NCBI GenBank assembly: GCA_036567785.1
Contig: DATCTV010000043.1
Location: 106,899 to 170,898 of the forward strand
Direction of reading: 5' to 3'
Source of the DNA: Desulfomonilia bacterium
GTDB lineage: Bacteria > Desulfobacterota > Desulfomonilia > UBA1062
DNA length: 64,000 nt
In this document: in pieces, positions 47,351 through 58,917 of the stretch
How positions within the stretch are numbered: the stretch's first letter is position 1
Layout: each line of letters starts with the position of its first letter
Position numbers and translations under genes: made by a program
The notes under the pieces: generated by a model
Told to the model about the DNA's origin: nothing
What the model saw: only the letters and a program-made list of their open reading frames with translations
Databases searched by the model: none

Positions 47351-47929
47351 ATGAGCAGCTCAAAGAAAAAGAATGTAACAGAAGAATTGACCGGCTACTT
47401 TGATCAACCCGAAACAACGCCTTCAGAAAGCCAGGCATCGGAAGAACTGGACAGCGGAATTCAAGATCTTGTGGGGCAGCTTGATGAGATGAAGGACAAG
47501 TATTTAAGAGCCCTGGCCGAGATGGAGAACATGAAGAAACGGCTCAACCGCGACAGGGAAAACATCATTAAGTACGGCAATGAAGGTCTTTTGAGGGATA
47601 TGTTAAGGGTCTATGATTCAATCAATAAATCCGTTCAGGTGGCAAAAGAACTGCATCCGGACGATACTAATTTCATTGACGGCCTGGAAATGGTTGAAAA
47701 ACTTTTTATTGAAACCTTGAAACGGCATCATGTTGAACCTATAGATTCAAAGAAAGGCACGCCCTTTAATCCGAATTATCATGAGGCTATGATGCAAAGG
47801 GCCGATGATGATATAAACGAGCCTAACATAGTGATTGATGAATTTGAAAAAGGGTTCATGCTTTACGACAGGGTATTGAGACCTGCAAAGGTTTCAGTAT
47901 CGATTGATAATACAGCAGCTACTAACTAA
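47351..47929 (+). CDS. grpE: Nucleotide exchange factor GrpE
   Basis: DnaK co-chaperone of 192 aa. A long N-terminal coiled-coil helix (about 40-95, [17 protein letters not shown]) and the C-terminal beta-wing ([29 protein letters not shown]) are seen. It sits in hrcA-grpE-dnaK order. Confidence 0.96.
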   Translation: MSSSKKKNVTEELTGYFDQPETTPSESQASEELDSGIQDLVGQLDEMKDKYLRALAEMENMKKRLNRDRENIIKYGNEGLLRDMLRVYDSINKSVQVAKELHPDDTNFIDGLEMVEKLFIETLKRHHVEPIDSKKGTPFNPNYHEAMMQRADDDINEPNIVIDEFEKGFMLYDRVLRPAKVSVSIDNTAATN

Positions 47930-47943
47930 GGAGGAATATAGAC

Positions 47944-49860
47944 ATGGGAAAAATCCTGGGAATCGATCTGGGAACTACAAATTCTTGCATGGCCATTATG
48001 GAAGGCGGCGACCCCAAAGTTATACCGAACGCTGAAGGTGCACGCACCACGCCATCTGTCGTAGCGTTCACGGGAAGCGGTGAAAGGCTGGTTGGCCAGG
48101 TAGCAAGACGCCAGGCAGTGACAAATTCCGAACGCACACTTTATGCGATAAAAAGGCTTATCGGCAGAAAGTTCACAGACAACGAAGTACAACGCGACAT
48201 CAAGATAATGCCCTTCAAGATAGTGGATACGGTTAACGGCGATGCGGCAATCGACGTTGACGGCAGGACATACTCCCCACCTGAAATCTCTGCAATGGTA
48301 CTCCAGAAACTTAAGATTGATGCAGAAGCGTACCTTGGAGAAAAGATAGAAGACGTGGTCATAACAGTTCCTGCTTATTTTAATGACAGCCAACGCCAGG
48401 CAACAAAAGATGCGGGGAAAATTGCCGGATTCAACGTCAAGCGCATAATCAATGAGCCGACCGCGGCCGCGCTTGCATATGGTCTTGACAGAAAGAAAGA
48501 GGAGAAAGTAGCGGTCTTCGACCTGGGCGGAGGAACGTTTGATATATCGATTCTCGAAATCGGCGACGGCGTTTTCGAGGTCAAGGCAACAAACGGAGAT
48601 ACGCACTTGGGCGGCGAAGACATCGACAACCATGTAATCGACTATCTCGTAAGCGAGTTCAAAAAGGAATCGGGTGTTGATCTCAGCAAGGACCGCATGG
48701 CCCTGCAAAGGCTCAAGGAAGCGGCTGAACGTGCAAAACACGAGCTTTCATCCATGATGGAAACTGAGATCAACCTGCCTTTCATAACGGCAGACCAGAA
48801 CGGGCCAAAGCATCTCAACATGAGGCTTTCCAGGGCAAAGCTCGAAGGCCTTGTCGATGATATAATCCAGAAACTCGAGGGCCCATGCCGCAAAGCCCTT
48901 GCAGATGCAGGCCTTACAGCATCACAGATAGACGAGGTCATTCTCGTAGGCGGACAGACCAGAATGCCGAAAGTTGTTGAAAAGGTTAAAGAGATTTTCG
49001 GCAAAGAACCTCACCGCGGAGTTAACCCTGACGAGGTCGTAGCTGTAGGCGCAGCTATTCAGGGCGGAGTCCTGGGCGGAGATGTAAAGGATGTTCTCCT
49101 TCTTGACGTTACGCCGCTGTCTCTCGGCATCGAAACCCTTGGAGGGGTTTTCACAAAGGTTATTGAGAGAAACACCACTATTCCGACAAAGAAATCTCAG
49201 ATATTCTCCACTGCTGAAGACAGCCAGAATGCAGTTACGATCAGAGTCTTCCAGGGAGAACGTCCGATGGCGAACGACAACAAGCTTCTCGGCCAGTTTG
49301 ACCTTCTAGGCATACCGCCCGCACCTAGAGGAATACCGCAGATCGAGGTATCCTTCGATATCGACGCGAATGGAATCTTGCACGTGTCTGCCAAGGACAA
49401 AGCGACCAACAAGGAACAGTCCATCAGGATTACAAGTTCCTCAGGCCTTACAGAAGAAGACATAAACCGTATGATCCATGAGGCCGAAGACCATGCCCAG
49501 GAAGACAGGAACCGTCAGGCGCTGGCGGAGGCTAAAAACAAAGCCGACAGTCTTATCTATGCAACTGAAAAAACCATGAAGGATCATGGAGACAAGATTG
49601 ACGGCATGACAAGAAACAAGATCGAAAATGCAATTGTCGATCTTAAAGACGCCATAAAAGGTGAGAGCCCAGATCTCATAAACCAGAGAATGGACGCCCT
49701 TACACAGGCCTCCCACAAACTGGCGGAAATGATGTACGCATCGGTGAAACAGGCCGCAGGACAAGCCGGTGGCGGAAGCGAAGCCCCCGGAGGCCCAAAG
49801 CCTGATGACGTAGTTGATGCAGAGTTTGAAGAGGTCAAGGGAGATCAGAACAAATTTTAA
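47944..49860 (+). CDS. dnaK: Chaperone DnaK (Hsp70)
   Basis: ATP-dependent chaperone of 638 aa. It has the N-terminal phosphate loop [22 protein letters not shown], the linker region [19 protein letters not shown], the beta-sandwich substrate domain and a helical lid with an acidic, Gly-rich tail (DAEFEEVK). AAGGAGG precedes the ATG. The terminator begins right after the stop. Confidence 0.98.
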   Translation: MGKILGIDLGTTNSCMAIMEGGDPKVIPNAEGARTTPSVVAFTGSGERLVGQVARRQAVTNSERTLYAIKRLIGRKFTDNEVQRDIKIMPFKIVDTVNGDAAIDVDGRTYSPPEISAMVLQKLKIDAEAYLGEKIEDVVITVPAYFNDSQRQATKDAGKIAGFNVKRIINEPTAAALAYGLDRKKEEKVAVFDLGGGTFDISILEIGDGVFEVKATNGDTHLGGEDIDNHVIDYLVSEFKKESGVDLSKDRMALQRLKEAAERAKHELSSMMETEINLPFITADQNGPKHLNMRLSRAKLEGLVDDIIQKLEGPCRKALADAGLTASQIDEVILVGGQTRMPKVVEKVKEIFGKEPHRGVNPDEVVAVGAAIQGGVLGGDVKDVLLLDVTPLSLGIETLGGVFTKVIERNTTIPTKKSQIFSTAEDSQNAVTIRVFQGERPMANDNKLLGQFDLLGIPPAPRGIPQIEVSFDIDANGILHVSAKDKATNKEQSIRITSSSGLTEEDINRMIHEAEDHAQEDRNRQALAEAKNKADSLIYATEKTMKDHGDKIDGMTRNKIENAIVDLKDAIKGESPDLINQRMDALTQASHKLAEMMYASVKQAAGQAGGGSEAPGGPKPDDVVDAEFEEVKGDQNKF

Positions 49861-49895
49861 AAAAAAGGGCAGGGCTTTACACCCTGCCCTTTTTT
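49861..49895 (+). terminator. Rho-independent terminator of the dnaK operon
   Basis: Stem AAAAAAGGGCAGGG (49861-49874) with 49882-49895 across a 7-base loop, ending in a T run. It starts at the base after the dnaK stop. Confidence 0.92.
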
Positions 49896-49904
49896 ATTAG
49901 ACCT

Positions 49905-50243
49905 ATGCCGATTTACGAATATAAATGCACATCGTGTCTTCATATCACAAGCATTCTGGTTCAGGGATTCTCTTCCCCCTCCGGACTCAAATGTGAATCA
50001 TGCGGTTCTGATGCGCTCAACAAGATCATATCAAGGGTCAACTACCACGGGTCTCAATCTGACAGGCTCGCCTCATATGATCCTGGTTCAAGAAAATCCG
50101 ACAGTTTTTTCAGGGACACCCGCAACATAGGGCTTGAAGCTGAACGCATGCTTAAAAAGGCCGGCGTTGAACCAACGGATGATTTCAAGGCAAAGCTTGA
50201 AAAGGTCAGAACAGACCCCGGCAGCATACTGAAGGACAGCTAG
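49905..50243 (+). CDS. FmdB-family zinc-ribbon protein
   Basis: A 112-aa protein with an N-terminal zinc ribbon (YKCTSC at about 6-11, then CESC at about 35-38) of the FmdB/CxxC family, followed by a Ser-rich, charged tail. Members are of unknown function, thought to be regulatory. No clear ribosome-binding site. Its TAG stop shares CTAG with the stop of the convergent kinase gene. Confidence 0.8.
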   Translation: MPIYEYKCTSCLHITSILVQGFSSPSGLKCESCGSDALNKIISRVNYHGSQSDRLASYDPGSRKSDSFFRDTRNIGLEAERMLKKAGVEPTDDFKAKLEKVRTDPGSILKDS

Positions 50244-51673
50244 AATATTTCGAACCTGTCTCCGTTTTCCGTTGTATAAATCACCTCTTTACCTTTCATC
50301 CGTCTTTTCAATTCATCGATCAGATATTGCGCATCATCACCTGTCAGGGCCGCATATGCATCGATCATGTCCCTGCCTGATTCCATCGCAAACCTTCGCG
50401 GAATGCTGAGCCCGATCTGCATGAGGTTTCTTAATCTCTTTTTCCTTGAAACACGACTTGATTGTACAACCCTGTCCGTGTCGATGAAGACTGCCTCGTT
50501 CCTTTCTGTATCCATGAATATGTTGCAAGCCTTCATATCAGCATGAAAGATACCGGACATGTGCATCATTCCGACAGTCCGGCCGATCGTGCCTGCCAGA
50601 GTTTTTCGTTCCGTCTCAGTAAGCCCTCCGCTGTCAAGAATCCTGTCCAGCTGGGGATAATCAAGTTTCCTGCTGACAAGCATGCTCGACCTGTCCCTGA
50701 ATACTATGCAGGCAACAGGTTCCGCCACTCTGAACCCGTTGAACATGAGGACAAGAGAACCTTTCCATGACCTTCGCGCATAAGGCTCAAGGAATAACGG
50801 TGAACTCTTATAGGACTTTACACAATATTCACCGGCAATCGAAACCTGCGTCTTTTCCTGGACCTTGAGAAGGTTTGATCCCTTACTAAGATTCTTCCCG
50901 TGAATATCTATAATCTTCTTAAGATCAGGTGTTTCCTCTCTTTTCACTACTGCCTGATAATCCGCGTTATTTTCAATCCTGCTGAAACTTCCGTCCAAGA
51001 GAGATCTCCTGATCCACCTTTCAACCCTCTTGCGACGTATATTCCCGGCCATTTCAACAACAGCCCTGTGTGTTCCTTCAGACTCATCCGGAATAAGTGT
51101 TTTCAGCGCTGGCATGGATGTTCCGAACACTGCTGCCGCCGAAGCGAATGATCTGACCCGGTTTGACACGCCGACACTGCTTTTATTTCTGACCTCATAG
51201 CAGTCAATCAAAACGTAATTGCTGTTTTCATCAATCAAGATGTTGCCCGGATGAAGATCATGATGTACAAAACCGCGTTCAAGAAAATCCCTTGTAACTG
51301 AAAAAAGTACCCTCTCCTGAAAATCTCTTTCGAAACTGATCAGAAGCCTGTTTCCTTCAACTTCCCTGACAGCAATGGCCGAACTTGTTCCACAGCGGAA
51401 ATGACCAAGCACTTCTGCAACAGCAATGCCCTTGGAAGCAAGTTTGTTGAGCATATTCGCTTCTATTCTCGTCCTTGGGAAAACAAGGTTTCTGATTCTC
51501 TGGAAAAAGCCTCCAGGGTGGCAGACCTTAAGATAAATTCCTGGATATCCTTCTCTGATAAGGTGATAAACGCTGCGTTTGGACGACGATTTGACAATTT
51601 CCCAAGAATACCCTTCGAACCGAGCTTCAAGCTCTTTTATCAATCCCCGGGGTAATAAGCTTCTATCATTCAT
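50240..51673 (-). CDS. Tandem LPS-kinase-like protein (two KdkA/WaaP/InaA-type domains)
   Basis: A 477-aa protein with two kinase domains in one chain. Domain 1 (about 20-215) has HHDLHPGNILID (His137, Asp139, Asn144) and IDCYE (Asp158). Domain 2 (about 275-450) has HADMKACNIFMD (His377, Asp379, Asn384) and IDTDR (Asp398). Both keep the metal- and catalysis-type residues of inner-core LPS kinases, which are usually about 250 aa single-domain proteins. It overlaps the lpxL-like stop by 8 bases, so it probably phosphorylates LPS core or lipid A sugars at the inner membrane. Which domain does what is unknown. Confidence 0.8.
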   Translation of the reverse strand: MNDRSLLPRGLIKELEARFEGYSWEIVKSSSKRSVYHLIREGYPGIYLKVCHPGGFFQRIRNLVFPRTRIEANMLNKLASKGIAVAEVLGHFRCGTSSAIAVREVEGNRLLISFERDFQERVLFSVTRDFLERGFVHHDLHPGNILIDENSNYVLIDCYEVRNKSSVGVSNRVRSFASAAAVFGTSMPALKTLIPDESEGTHRAVVEMAGNIRRKRVERWIRRSLLDGSFSRIENNADYQAVVKREETPDLKKIIDIHGKNLSKGSNLLKVQEKTQVSIAGEYCVKSYKSSPLFLEPYARRSWKGSLVLMFNGFRVAEPVACIVFRDRSSMLVSRKLDYPQLDRILDSGGLTETERKTLAGTIGRTVGMMHMSGIFHADMKACNIFMDTERNEAVFIDTDRVVQSSRVSRKKRLRNLMQIGLSIPRRFAMESGRDMIDAYAALTGDDAQYLIDELKRRMKGKEVIYTTENGDRFEIF

Positions 51674-52592
51674 TTACAAGCCTCTGCCTTTTCCATCTCC
51701 TGTAGCGTTTCGTCAGACTCATTTTTCTCGGATAAATGCGATCTTCCCCGGCGGGTCTCGTTTTGAATCTTCTGTGATACCATATCCACTGCTCGGGATA
51801 TTTTCTTATCCAGGTTTCAATCATCGAAGTAAATCGCTGTGTGAGCTCGAGTTCACTTTCCTTTGAAGAATCATATATATAAGGTTTATCTATAAATATC
51901 CTGTGACCTCTGGGAGAACTAACAACATATGCTGGAAGGATCGGGCTGCCGTATTTGTTCGTAAATGTGGCAAGACCTCTTATCGTGCATGCTTTTCTTC
52001 CGAAAAAGTCAACAAAAATTCCGGTATCCCGCTGCATGTTCTGGTCCAGAACATATCCGACAATCTCTCTGTTTTTTAATGCCCTTATGATGCCCAGTGC
52101 GACCCTTTCTTTAGTGATGGTCCCCGTCCCGAAGCGGTTGAGCATTCCGGTATAGAGTCTGTCAGCCCATTTTGCCTTGATCTGCCTTGTAACGACATTT
52201 ACCCTCAGGCCCCTCTTTGACATATAGGTGAGCATGATCGGGAAATTCCCCAGATGACCGCTTACCGCAAAGACGCCCTTATTCAACTTAAGAGCATCAG
52301 TCAGGTTTTCCTCACCTGAGACATGCACAAGCTTCGACTGCTCATAAGGAGGCATCTGCAAAATTTTCAGGAAATCAAACCCTATTGAAATGGAATTCTG
52401 GAAACTCTCTTTTGCGATTCTTTTCAGTTCATCCCTGCTTTTCTCATTTCCAAGACAGATTTCAAGATTTGTCAAAGCTATCTTTCTGCGGTTAGGCATC
52501 AGATAAAAGAGGATGAGGCCAAGGGTCCTGAAAAATGACAATCCGATATCTCTCGGAATAAGCCTCACGATAAACAGTATCAGGTTCTCCAT
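51666..52592 (-). CDS. Lipid A late acyltransferase (LpxL/HtrB family)
   Basis: A 308-aa inner-membrane acyltransferase that adds a secondary acyl chain to Kdo-lipid A. It has an N-terminal hydrophobic anchor and the family regions LDQNMQRDTGIFVDFFG and PEQWIWYHRRFK. The usual HX4(D/E) active site reads H113-LGNF-P118, with Pro where the acid is expected. Related lineages may share this GNFP variant, so an active enzyme is still possible. Directly upstream of the tandem kinase. Confidence 0.85.
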   Translation of the reverse strand: MENLILFIVRLIPRDIGLSFFRTLGLILFYLMPNRRKIALTNLEICLGNEKSRDELKRIAKESFQNSISIGFDFLKILQMPPYEQSKLVHVSGEENLTDALKLNKGVFAVSGHLGNFPIMLTYMSKRGLRVNVVTRQIKAKWADRLYTGMLNRFGTGTITKERVALGIIRALKNREIVGYVLDQNMQRDTGIFVDFFGRKACTIRGLATFTNKYGSPILPAYVVSSPRGHRIFIDKPYIYDSSKESELELTQRFTSMIETWIRKYPEQWIWYHRRFKTRPAGEDRIYPRKMSLTKRYRRWKRQRLVNE

Positions 52593-52644
52593 TGTCAGAA
52601 TTTAGGTTTCCTTGTGCTGCCAGTCAACAAAGATATTAAGATGC

Positions 52645-53942
<1,298 letters not shown>

Positions 53943-54220
53943 GGTTTATTTCCTTTGGTTTTTTAGAAGTGATAGCCTCATGCCATAATATTGTTAATAC
54001 GTCAATACTTGGCCTGAAAAATCTATTTCATATAAATTGAATTCTGCTCCGGATTCGACATTTTTATAGCCAAATTAAATCTTACCATATCATTTTAGAT
54101 TCACGGTTCAGTTCCTATGCAGAACAAGCTGGTTATTTTCTCATTCATCAGCTTTACACTAATAAAACTTAAAAGTTCTTTTTTCTTTAAGCACAATATT
54201 AAATACGTTAAACTGTACTG

Positions 54221-56521
54221 ATGAAAAATCGACTGGTATCGTTGCAAAGAATTTTCAGCAAAAATAAACCTTCAAATTCTCGGATACTGTTGACCGGGAA
54301 AAATATCGCCAGGGTAACCGTCTCGAACGATAGTGATTTCAATGAAGCGCCTTTCGTCAGGGACGTGCTTCTGCCACATCGATACCACGATGAGTTTTCA
54401 TCGACATGCTTTTCAGATATCTGTTTTGACAAAGATAAGAACCGGTTGAAAGTCCGTTTCGCTGATCAAAAAAACCTGGTGATACATGCCGACCCTTCCT
54501 GTCTTTCATTCGAAATATACACCAGTGAAGACGAGGGCTTTTACGGTTTCGGTGAGTGGTTCAACGCATTCAGAAGACAAAGCGGGGAGCTTACCGTTCA
54601 CAACCTCGAATCGCCGGCATTCCTGCAGCATAAGCAGACATATTCTGCATTTCCATGCTTTCTGAGCGACCGTGGATACATGATATTCATCTTGAATGCA
54701 CACAGGGCGAAAGTGAAAATAAACAAGCCCGCCGGAAAGCTTTCAGTCAGGTTTTCAGGCGGCAGCCTTGATTTTTTTGTAATAGCCGGCTCGGACTTCA
54801 AGGAGATAATCACAAATTATACAGCTCTTACAGGCAGGCCGCCTCTTTTGCCTCTCTGGGCCTTCGGCTTGTGGAACACCGCCTACCCTGTAGAAAACCA
54901 GGAGGAAACCCTCACACGTATACAATCGCACAGGGAAAAGCAAATACCGCTGGATGCCGTAATATTCGATTATCACTGGCAGCAGGCCTTTTCCGATTTC
55001 AAATGGCGCAGGTCCGTTTTCCCTGATCCAGGTATAATGCTTGACCTGATGAAAAAAGAAGGGGTTAAAGCCGGACTGATCTACACGCCTTACATAAACA
55101 GGGATTCCTACCCTTTATATAAATTCCTTGTAAGGCTCTATGTCAAAAACGCACCTGAAGGCGTGCCTCTTCTTTCAAAAGACTATGCAATGGATAATTT
55201 TAAAGAAGGCATGAAAAATGGCTATTTCGCTCACGATAATGTTACATGGTGGCTTGGCAGGGGTGGCGCGGTTGACTTCACAAACAGGAATGCATGCGAC
55301 TGGTGGTTTGACAAACAGAAACCCCTGCTCGATCAGGGTGTTTACTTTTTCAAGAACGACGGTGCGGAATATCTCCCAAAAGGCTCACGTTCAACAATCG
55401 GGCTTGATGACGAGGAATATCACAACATTTACTGCTTCTATTATACGAAGGCACTTTTCGAGAGATGCCAGGAATATCACGGAAACAAAAGGGCCCTTGT
55501 CTTTTCCAGGACAAACTGGGCAGGAACCCAGCGCTTTCCCGGTATATTTTTAGGCGACCAGACACCGGAATTCAAACACATCGCTGCAACCATGAGATGC
55601 GGACTCAATATGAGCCTGCTTGGCTATGCCTATTGGGGAGCTGACGTGCTTTCGCTCTATAAATCGCCATCAGCCGAACAACACCAGCGTTATTCCCAGT
55701 GGTCGATTTTCAGCCCTCTGTCGAGATATTTTTCCTCACCTGATGATCCTAACAGAAATCCCTGGGGAATCGATAAAGAATGCGAGGAAAATTTCAGGCG
55801 GCATATTGACCTGAAAATAAGGCTGCTGCCTTATTATTACGGTCTGGCACGCGAGGCCTATGACACCGGCATTCCTATTATCAGGCCTCTTTATCTGGAA
55901 TTTCCCGGTGACCCGCACACACGACCCATCTGGCAGCAACCCATGATCGGCGATGCGCTTATGATGGCCCCTGTGCTTGAACCCGGGGCAAAATCCATAA
56001 AGGTCTATTTCCCGAAAGGGCTTTGGTACTCTTGGTGGGACATGGCAAATTTTGAAGGGCCCGGATGGTTCGATGTGCCTGTTGATGATGGACACCTGCC
56101 GCTCTTCGTCAGGGGAGGCAAACAAATTATCCTGGGTAAAATACTTCAATTCATACCTGATGCACACAGGTTTGATGAGATCGAAGTACACGCCTTTCCG
56201 CCATTTGACGGTACTGCGGTCTTATATGAAGACGACTTCTCCACTCTTTTCTATCAACAGGGCGAATCATCCACACAGAAATTTACGTTCAGAAATGAAA
56301 CGGACTCCTGCATATCCATAGCAGTCTATCCTGCAACAGGGGTCTTTTCAGGCCAGCCTCTTAAAAGAAACGTAACTTTTGTTTTGCACGGCTGTGCTTC
56401 ATCATGTGTCGAGGCTGATGGATGCATAATTGAAAAAACCTTTTCAGATGACATTACAAGTACGCTTTCAATAAGCACAGTGCTCGATGTCGCATCAAAG
56501 GCTTTAATAAGGATTTCATAA
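54221..56521 (+). CDS. GH31 family alpha-glycosidase
   Basis: A 766-aa protein. It has an N-terminal beta-sandwich with FYGFGEWFN, a (beta/alpha)8 core with VIFDYHWQQAF, and the nucleophile region YFFKNDGAEY (Asp380). A second acidic site region, GDQTPEF, and a C-terminal beta domain complete it. No signal peptide is seen, so it is likely cytoplasmic. It may act on glycogen-like or other alpha-glucosides or xylosides; specificity is not clear. Convergent with fba, sharing a terminator. Confidence 0.88.
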   Translation: MKNRLVSLQRIFSKNKPSNSRILLTGKNIARVTVSNDSDFNEAPFVRDVLLPHRYHDEFSSTCFSDICFDKDKNRLKVRFADQKNLVIHADPSCLSFEIYTSEDEGFYGFGEWFNAFRRQSGELTVHNLESPAFLQHKQTYSAFPCFLSDRGYMIFILNAHRAKVKINKPAGKLSVRFSGGSLDFFVIAGSDFKEIITNYTALTGRPPLLPLWAFGLWNTAYPVENQEETLTRIQSHREKQIPLDAVIFDYHWQQAFSDFKWRRSVFPDPGIMLDLMKKEGVKAGLIYTPYINRDSYPLYKFLVRLYVKNAPEGVPLLSKDYAMDNFKEGMKNGYFAHDNVTWWLGRGGAVDFTNRNACDWWFDKQKPLLDQGVYFFKNDGAEYLPKGSRSTIGLDDEEYHNIYCFYYTKALFERCQEYHGNKRALVFSRTNWAGTQRFPGIFLGDQTPEFKHIAATMRCGLNMSLLGYAYWGADVLSLYKSPSAEQHQRYSQWSIFSPLSRYFSSPDDPNRNPWGIDKECEENFRRHIDLKIRLLPYYYGLAREAYDTGIPIIRPLYLEFPGDPHTRPIWQQPMIGDALMMAPVLEPGAKSIKVYFPKGLWYSWWDMANFEGPGWFDVPVDDGHLPLFVRGGKQIILGKILQFIPDAHRFDEIEVHAFPPFDGTAVLYEDDFSTLFYQQGESSTQKFTFRNETDSCISIAVYPATGVFSGQPLKRNVTFVLHGCASSCVEADGCIIEKTFSDDITSTLSISTVLDVASKALIRIS

Positions 56522-56522
56522 A

Positions 56523-56549
56523 AAAGGCCATGATCTGATCATGGCCTTT
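56523..56549. terminator. Bidirectional terminator between GH31 and fba
   Basis: A 12-bp stem, AAAGGCCATGAT with ATCATGGCCTTT, and a 3-base loop, starting 2 bases after the GH31 stop. A-rich on one side and T-containing on the other, between convergent genes. Confidence 0.8.
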
Positions 56550-56580
56550 CGTTTATCACTGTATTTGCTTAAGACAGATA

Positions 56581-57849
56581 TCAGTCGTCGTATTTCCCTG
56601 CAGGGCTGTCGTCGGTTTTCTCCTTGCCTTTAGCCTTTATCTTTTCAACCGTCCAGTCTGCGGGATTCTCAATCTGCGTCCCTTTGGGGCCGAGATCATG
56701 GGACCCTGCCTTGAGGATTGCCTCAACTGCAAGAGGTGCGGTGTCTTTTGCATTAAAGACATTTACAAGAAGGTCGTAAACAAAGTCTTCCACCGCTTTT
56801 TCCATACGCTCCCTGACTTCGGAGGTTTGTGCAAGTATCTTGTTTTCAAACGGCAGGTTGAGCTTTTTGAAATCACCGGCTTTCAGACCTTTGTCCTTTG
56901 CGTATGCGACCATTTCAGCCCACAGCTTATCGTCCATGCCTGTACATTCCAGCTTGAGCAGGTTCTTATCTGCATCGAGAATGGCGTTTCCGAATTCATT
57001 CACCTTCACGCCCCAGGAAAGCATCTGTAGTGCTGTCGCGACATTTGCCTTTGTTGTATGCGTCTCCGAGGCTATTTTCTTGAGTCTTTCATTACTGTTG
57101 CCTGATGTGCCGTGCTGCGCCCCGGATACTCCGTATTTTTCAATGGCCTTGTGAATTTCGGCCGTCAGTTCGACCTGTATGCCTGCATCACTTTCTTCGA
57201 TGCCGTGCGTCGTTCCGTTATTGAGCGCTATCCAGTCTGGAAAAATCTTATGCGCATTCAGCCCCTGGATCAGGAACAGGGCTTCTTCAGGCGTCGACAG
57301 TCCGGTTGCACCTTTGATCTCGCCGACCTCGGTCTCGTAACCTGCCCATGACGGGATATATTTGCTGATTTCGATGTTTGCAAGAAGGTTTTCATCTTCA
57401 GGCATGTGCGAGGCATCGATTGCAATCGATGTAATGCCTTGATCGAAGATGGACGGTATGTCGGTCTTCGCCTTTTCGAGTTCGGCGGCACTCGTAATTC
57501 CGAAATGGTCGGCATGAACTGCAACCGGAACCGTTATACCAAGCTCATTGCAGAATGAATCCACATATCTTGCTATGTTCCATAACCCGACATGACAGTA
57601 ATTGCTTTCCGATTTTGCTATCTCGATTATAATGGCGGCATTGGCCTTCTGGGCCGCCTTGAGCGTTCCGCGTATGACCGTTGTGCTCCTGCCGTTTGCC
57701 GCAATCGTCATTGCATGGCCTTTCGCCCTCATTGCACGGTCGATTGCCTTGCCGCTGACAATAAGCGCTTTCGAATACGGAAAAAGTTTCCTGACATTCG
57801 GCGGTCTGCCGATTTGAAGGGCCTTTGCATAATCAGCCTCGTAGCTCAT
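56581..57849 (-). CDS. fba: Class II fructose-bisphosphate aldolase
   Basis: Zinc-dependent aldolase of 422 aa, longer than the usual 340-360 aa form. The zinc and active-site regions AVHADHFG, EVGEIKGATG and QHGTSGNS are in family order. GGAGG precedes the ATG. With fbp next to it, it is likely used mainly in gluconeogenesis. The extra C-terminus is charged, ending KGKEKTDDSPAGKYDD. Confidence 0.9.
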   Translation of the reverse strand: MSYEADYAKALQIGRPPNVRKLFPYSKALIVSGKAIDRAMRAKGHAMTIAANGRSTTVIRGTLKAAQKANAAIIIEIAKSESNYCHVGLWNIARYVDSFCNELGITVPVAVHADHFGITSAAELEKAKTDIPSIFDQGITSIAIDASHMPEDENLLANIEISKYIPSWAGYETEVGEIKGATGLSTPEEALFLIQGLNAHKIFPDWIALNNGTTHGIEESDAGIQVELTAEIHKAIEKYGVSGAQHGTSGNSNERLKKIASETHTTKANVATALQMLSWGVKVNEFGNAILDADKNLLKLECTGMDDKLWAEMVAYAKDKGLKAGDFKKLNLPFENKILAQTSEVRERMEKAVEDFVYDLLVNVFNAKDTAPLAVEAILKAGSHDLGPKGTQIENPADWTVEKIKAKGKEKTDDSPAGKYDD

Positions 57850-57883
57850 GTTTCATCCTCCCATGAATTTTAATTTTCTGCGA

Positions 57884-58903
57884 TTACTCCATATTATTTT
57901 CTTTTGCAAACGCTTCGTACTCTTTAACATCCTCTTTTGAACCGATAATCAAAGGCACCCTCTGATGCAGCTTTTGCGGAACGATATCAAGGATGCGTTC
58001 ATATCCGGTGCTAGCATATCCTCCCGCCTGTTCGGCGATAAAGGCAAGCGGATTCGCCTCATAAAGAAGCCTCAATTTCCCGGATGGTTTTTTAGGATCA
58101 ATGCTGTCCTCTGGATAAAGGAATATGCCGCCCTTCAGAAGATTCCTGTGAAAATCGGCAACCAGTGATCCGATGTATCTCGAAGAATACGGTTTTTTAA
58201 TATGCGTTTTATCCGTCTTGATATGGTCGATGTAAGCCCTGGTGCCTTTCTTCCAGTAATTATAGTAGGACTCGTTCACGCTGTATATCTTTCCCCGTGA
58301 TGGTATCTTTATATCCGGGTGCGAAAGAACGAACTCACCCACACTGGGGTCGAGGGTGAAGCCGTTGACACCGTTGCCCGTCGAATAGACCATCACCGTT
58401 GAGCTTGAATACATTACATAACCGGCGCCGAACTGCTTGTATCCGGGCTGCAGACAATCTTCAAGAGTCCCGTCACCTTTGTTTGAAATTCTTTTATATA
58501 TAGAAAAAATCGTGCCTATGGAGACATTCACATCAATGTTCGACGACCCGTCAAGGGGATCGAACATCACCACATATTCACCCTTCGGATAACCTTCAGG
58601 GATGAGTACAATGCCTTCATCTTCCTCGGAAGCCATAACACAAACCTTGCCGATGTAGCTTAAGGCATTGATAAAAGCCCTGTCGGCAAATACATCGAGT
58701 TTCTGCTGTTCATCGCCTGTTATATTCTGTGCACCTGCCGAGCCCAGAATATTTTCCGCAAGACCTGCCTGTGAAACCTGGGCGGAAACCACCTTTGCAG
58801 CCAGAACTATCTGGGTCAGCACCGAACTGAAATCACCCGTTCCGCCATATATTCTCTGTTCTTCAATTATATGCCGTTCAATAGTCATCAGAATATCTTT
58901 CAT
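57884..58903 (-). CDS. fbp: Fructose-1,6-bisphosphatase, class I
   Basis: A 339-aa class I enzyme. The metal-binding motifs SEEDEG and [11 protein letters not shown] are present, as is the substrate motif [25 protein letters not shown] lies before the ATG, between the MBL stop and the start. Operon with fba. Confidence 0.95.
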   Translation of the reverse strand: MKDILMTIERHIIEEQRIYGGTGDFSSVLTQIVLAAKVVSAQVSQAGLAENILGSAGAQNITGDEQQKLDVFADRAFINALSYIGKVCVMASEEDEGIVLIPEGYPKGEYVVMFDPLDGSSNIDVNVSIGTIFSIYKRISNKGDGTLEDCLQPGYKQFGAGYVMYSSSTVMVYSTGNGVNGFTLDPSVGEFVLSHPDIKIPSRGKIYSVNESYYNYWKKGTRAYIDHIKTDKTHIKKPYSSRYIGSLVADFHRNLLKGGIFLYPEDSIDPKKPSGKLRLLYEANPLAFIAEQAGGYASTGYERILDIVPQKLHQRVPLIIGSKEDVKEYEAFAKENNME

Positions 58904-58917
58904 TGGTAAGCCTCCGT

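Noticed and set aside
47926..48741. Long antisense open frame opposite dnaK
   Set aside because: It mirrors the codon structure of dnaK, has no ribosome-binding site and no recognisable domain. Such frames are common opposite dnaK.
50240..50243. CTAG shared by the convergent fmdB and kinase stops
   Set aside because: A four-base palindrome at convergent stops arises easily by chance and shows no further structure.
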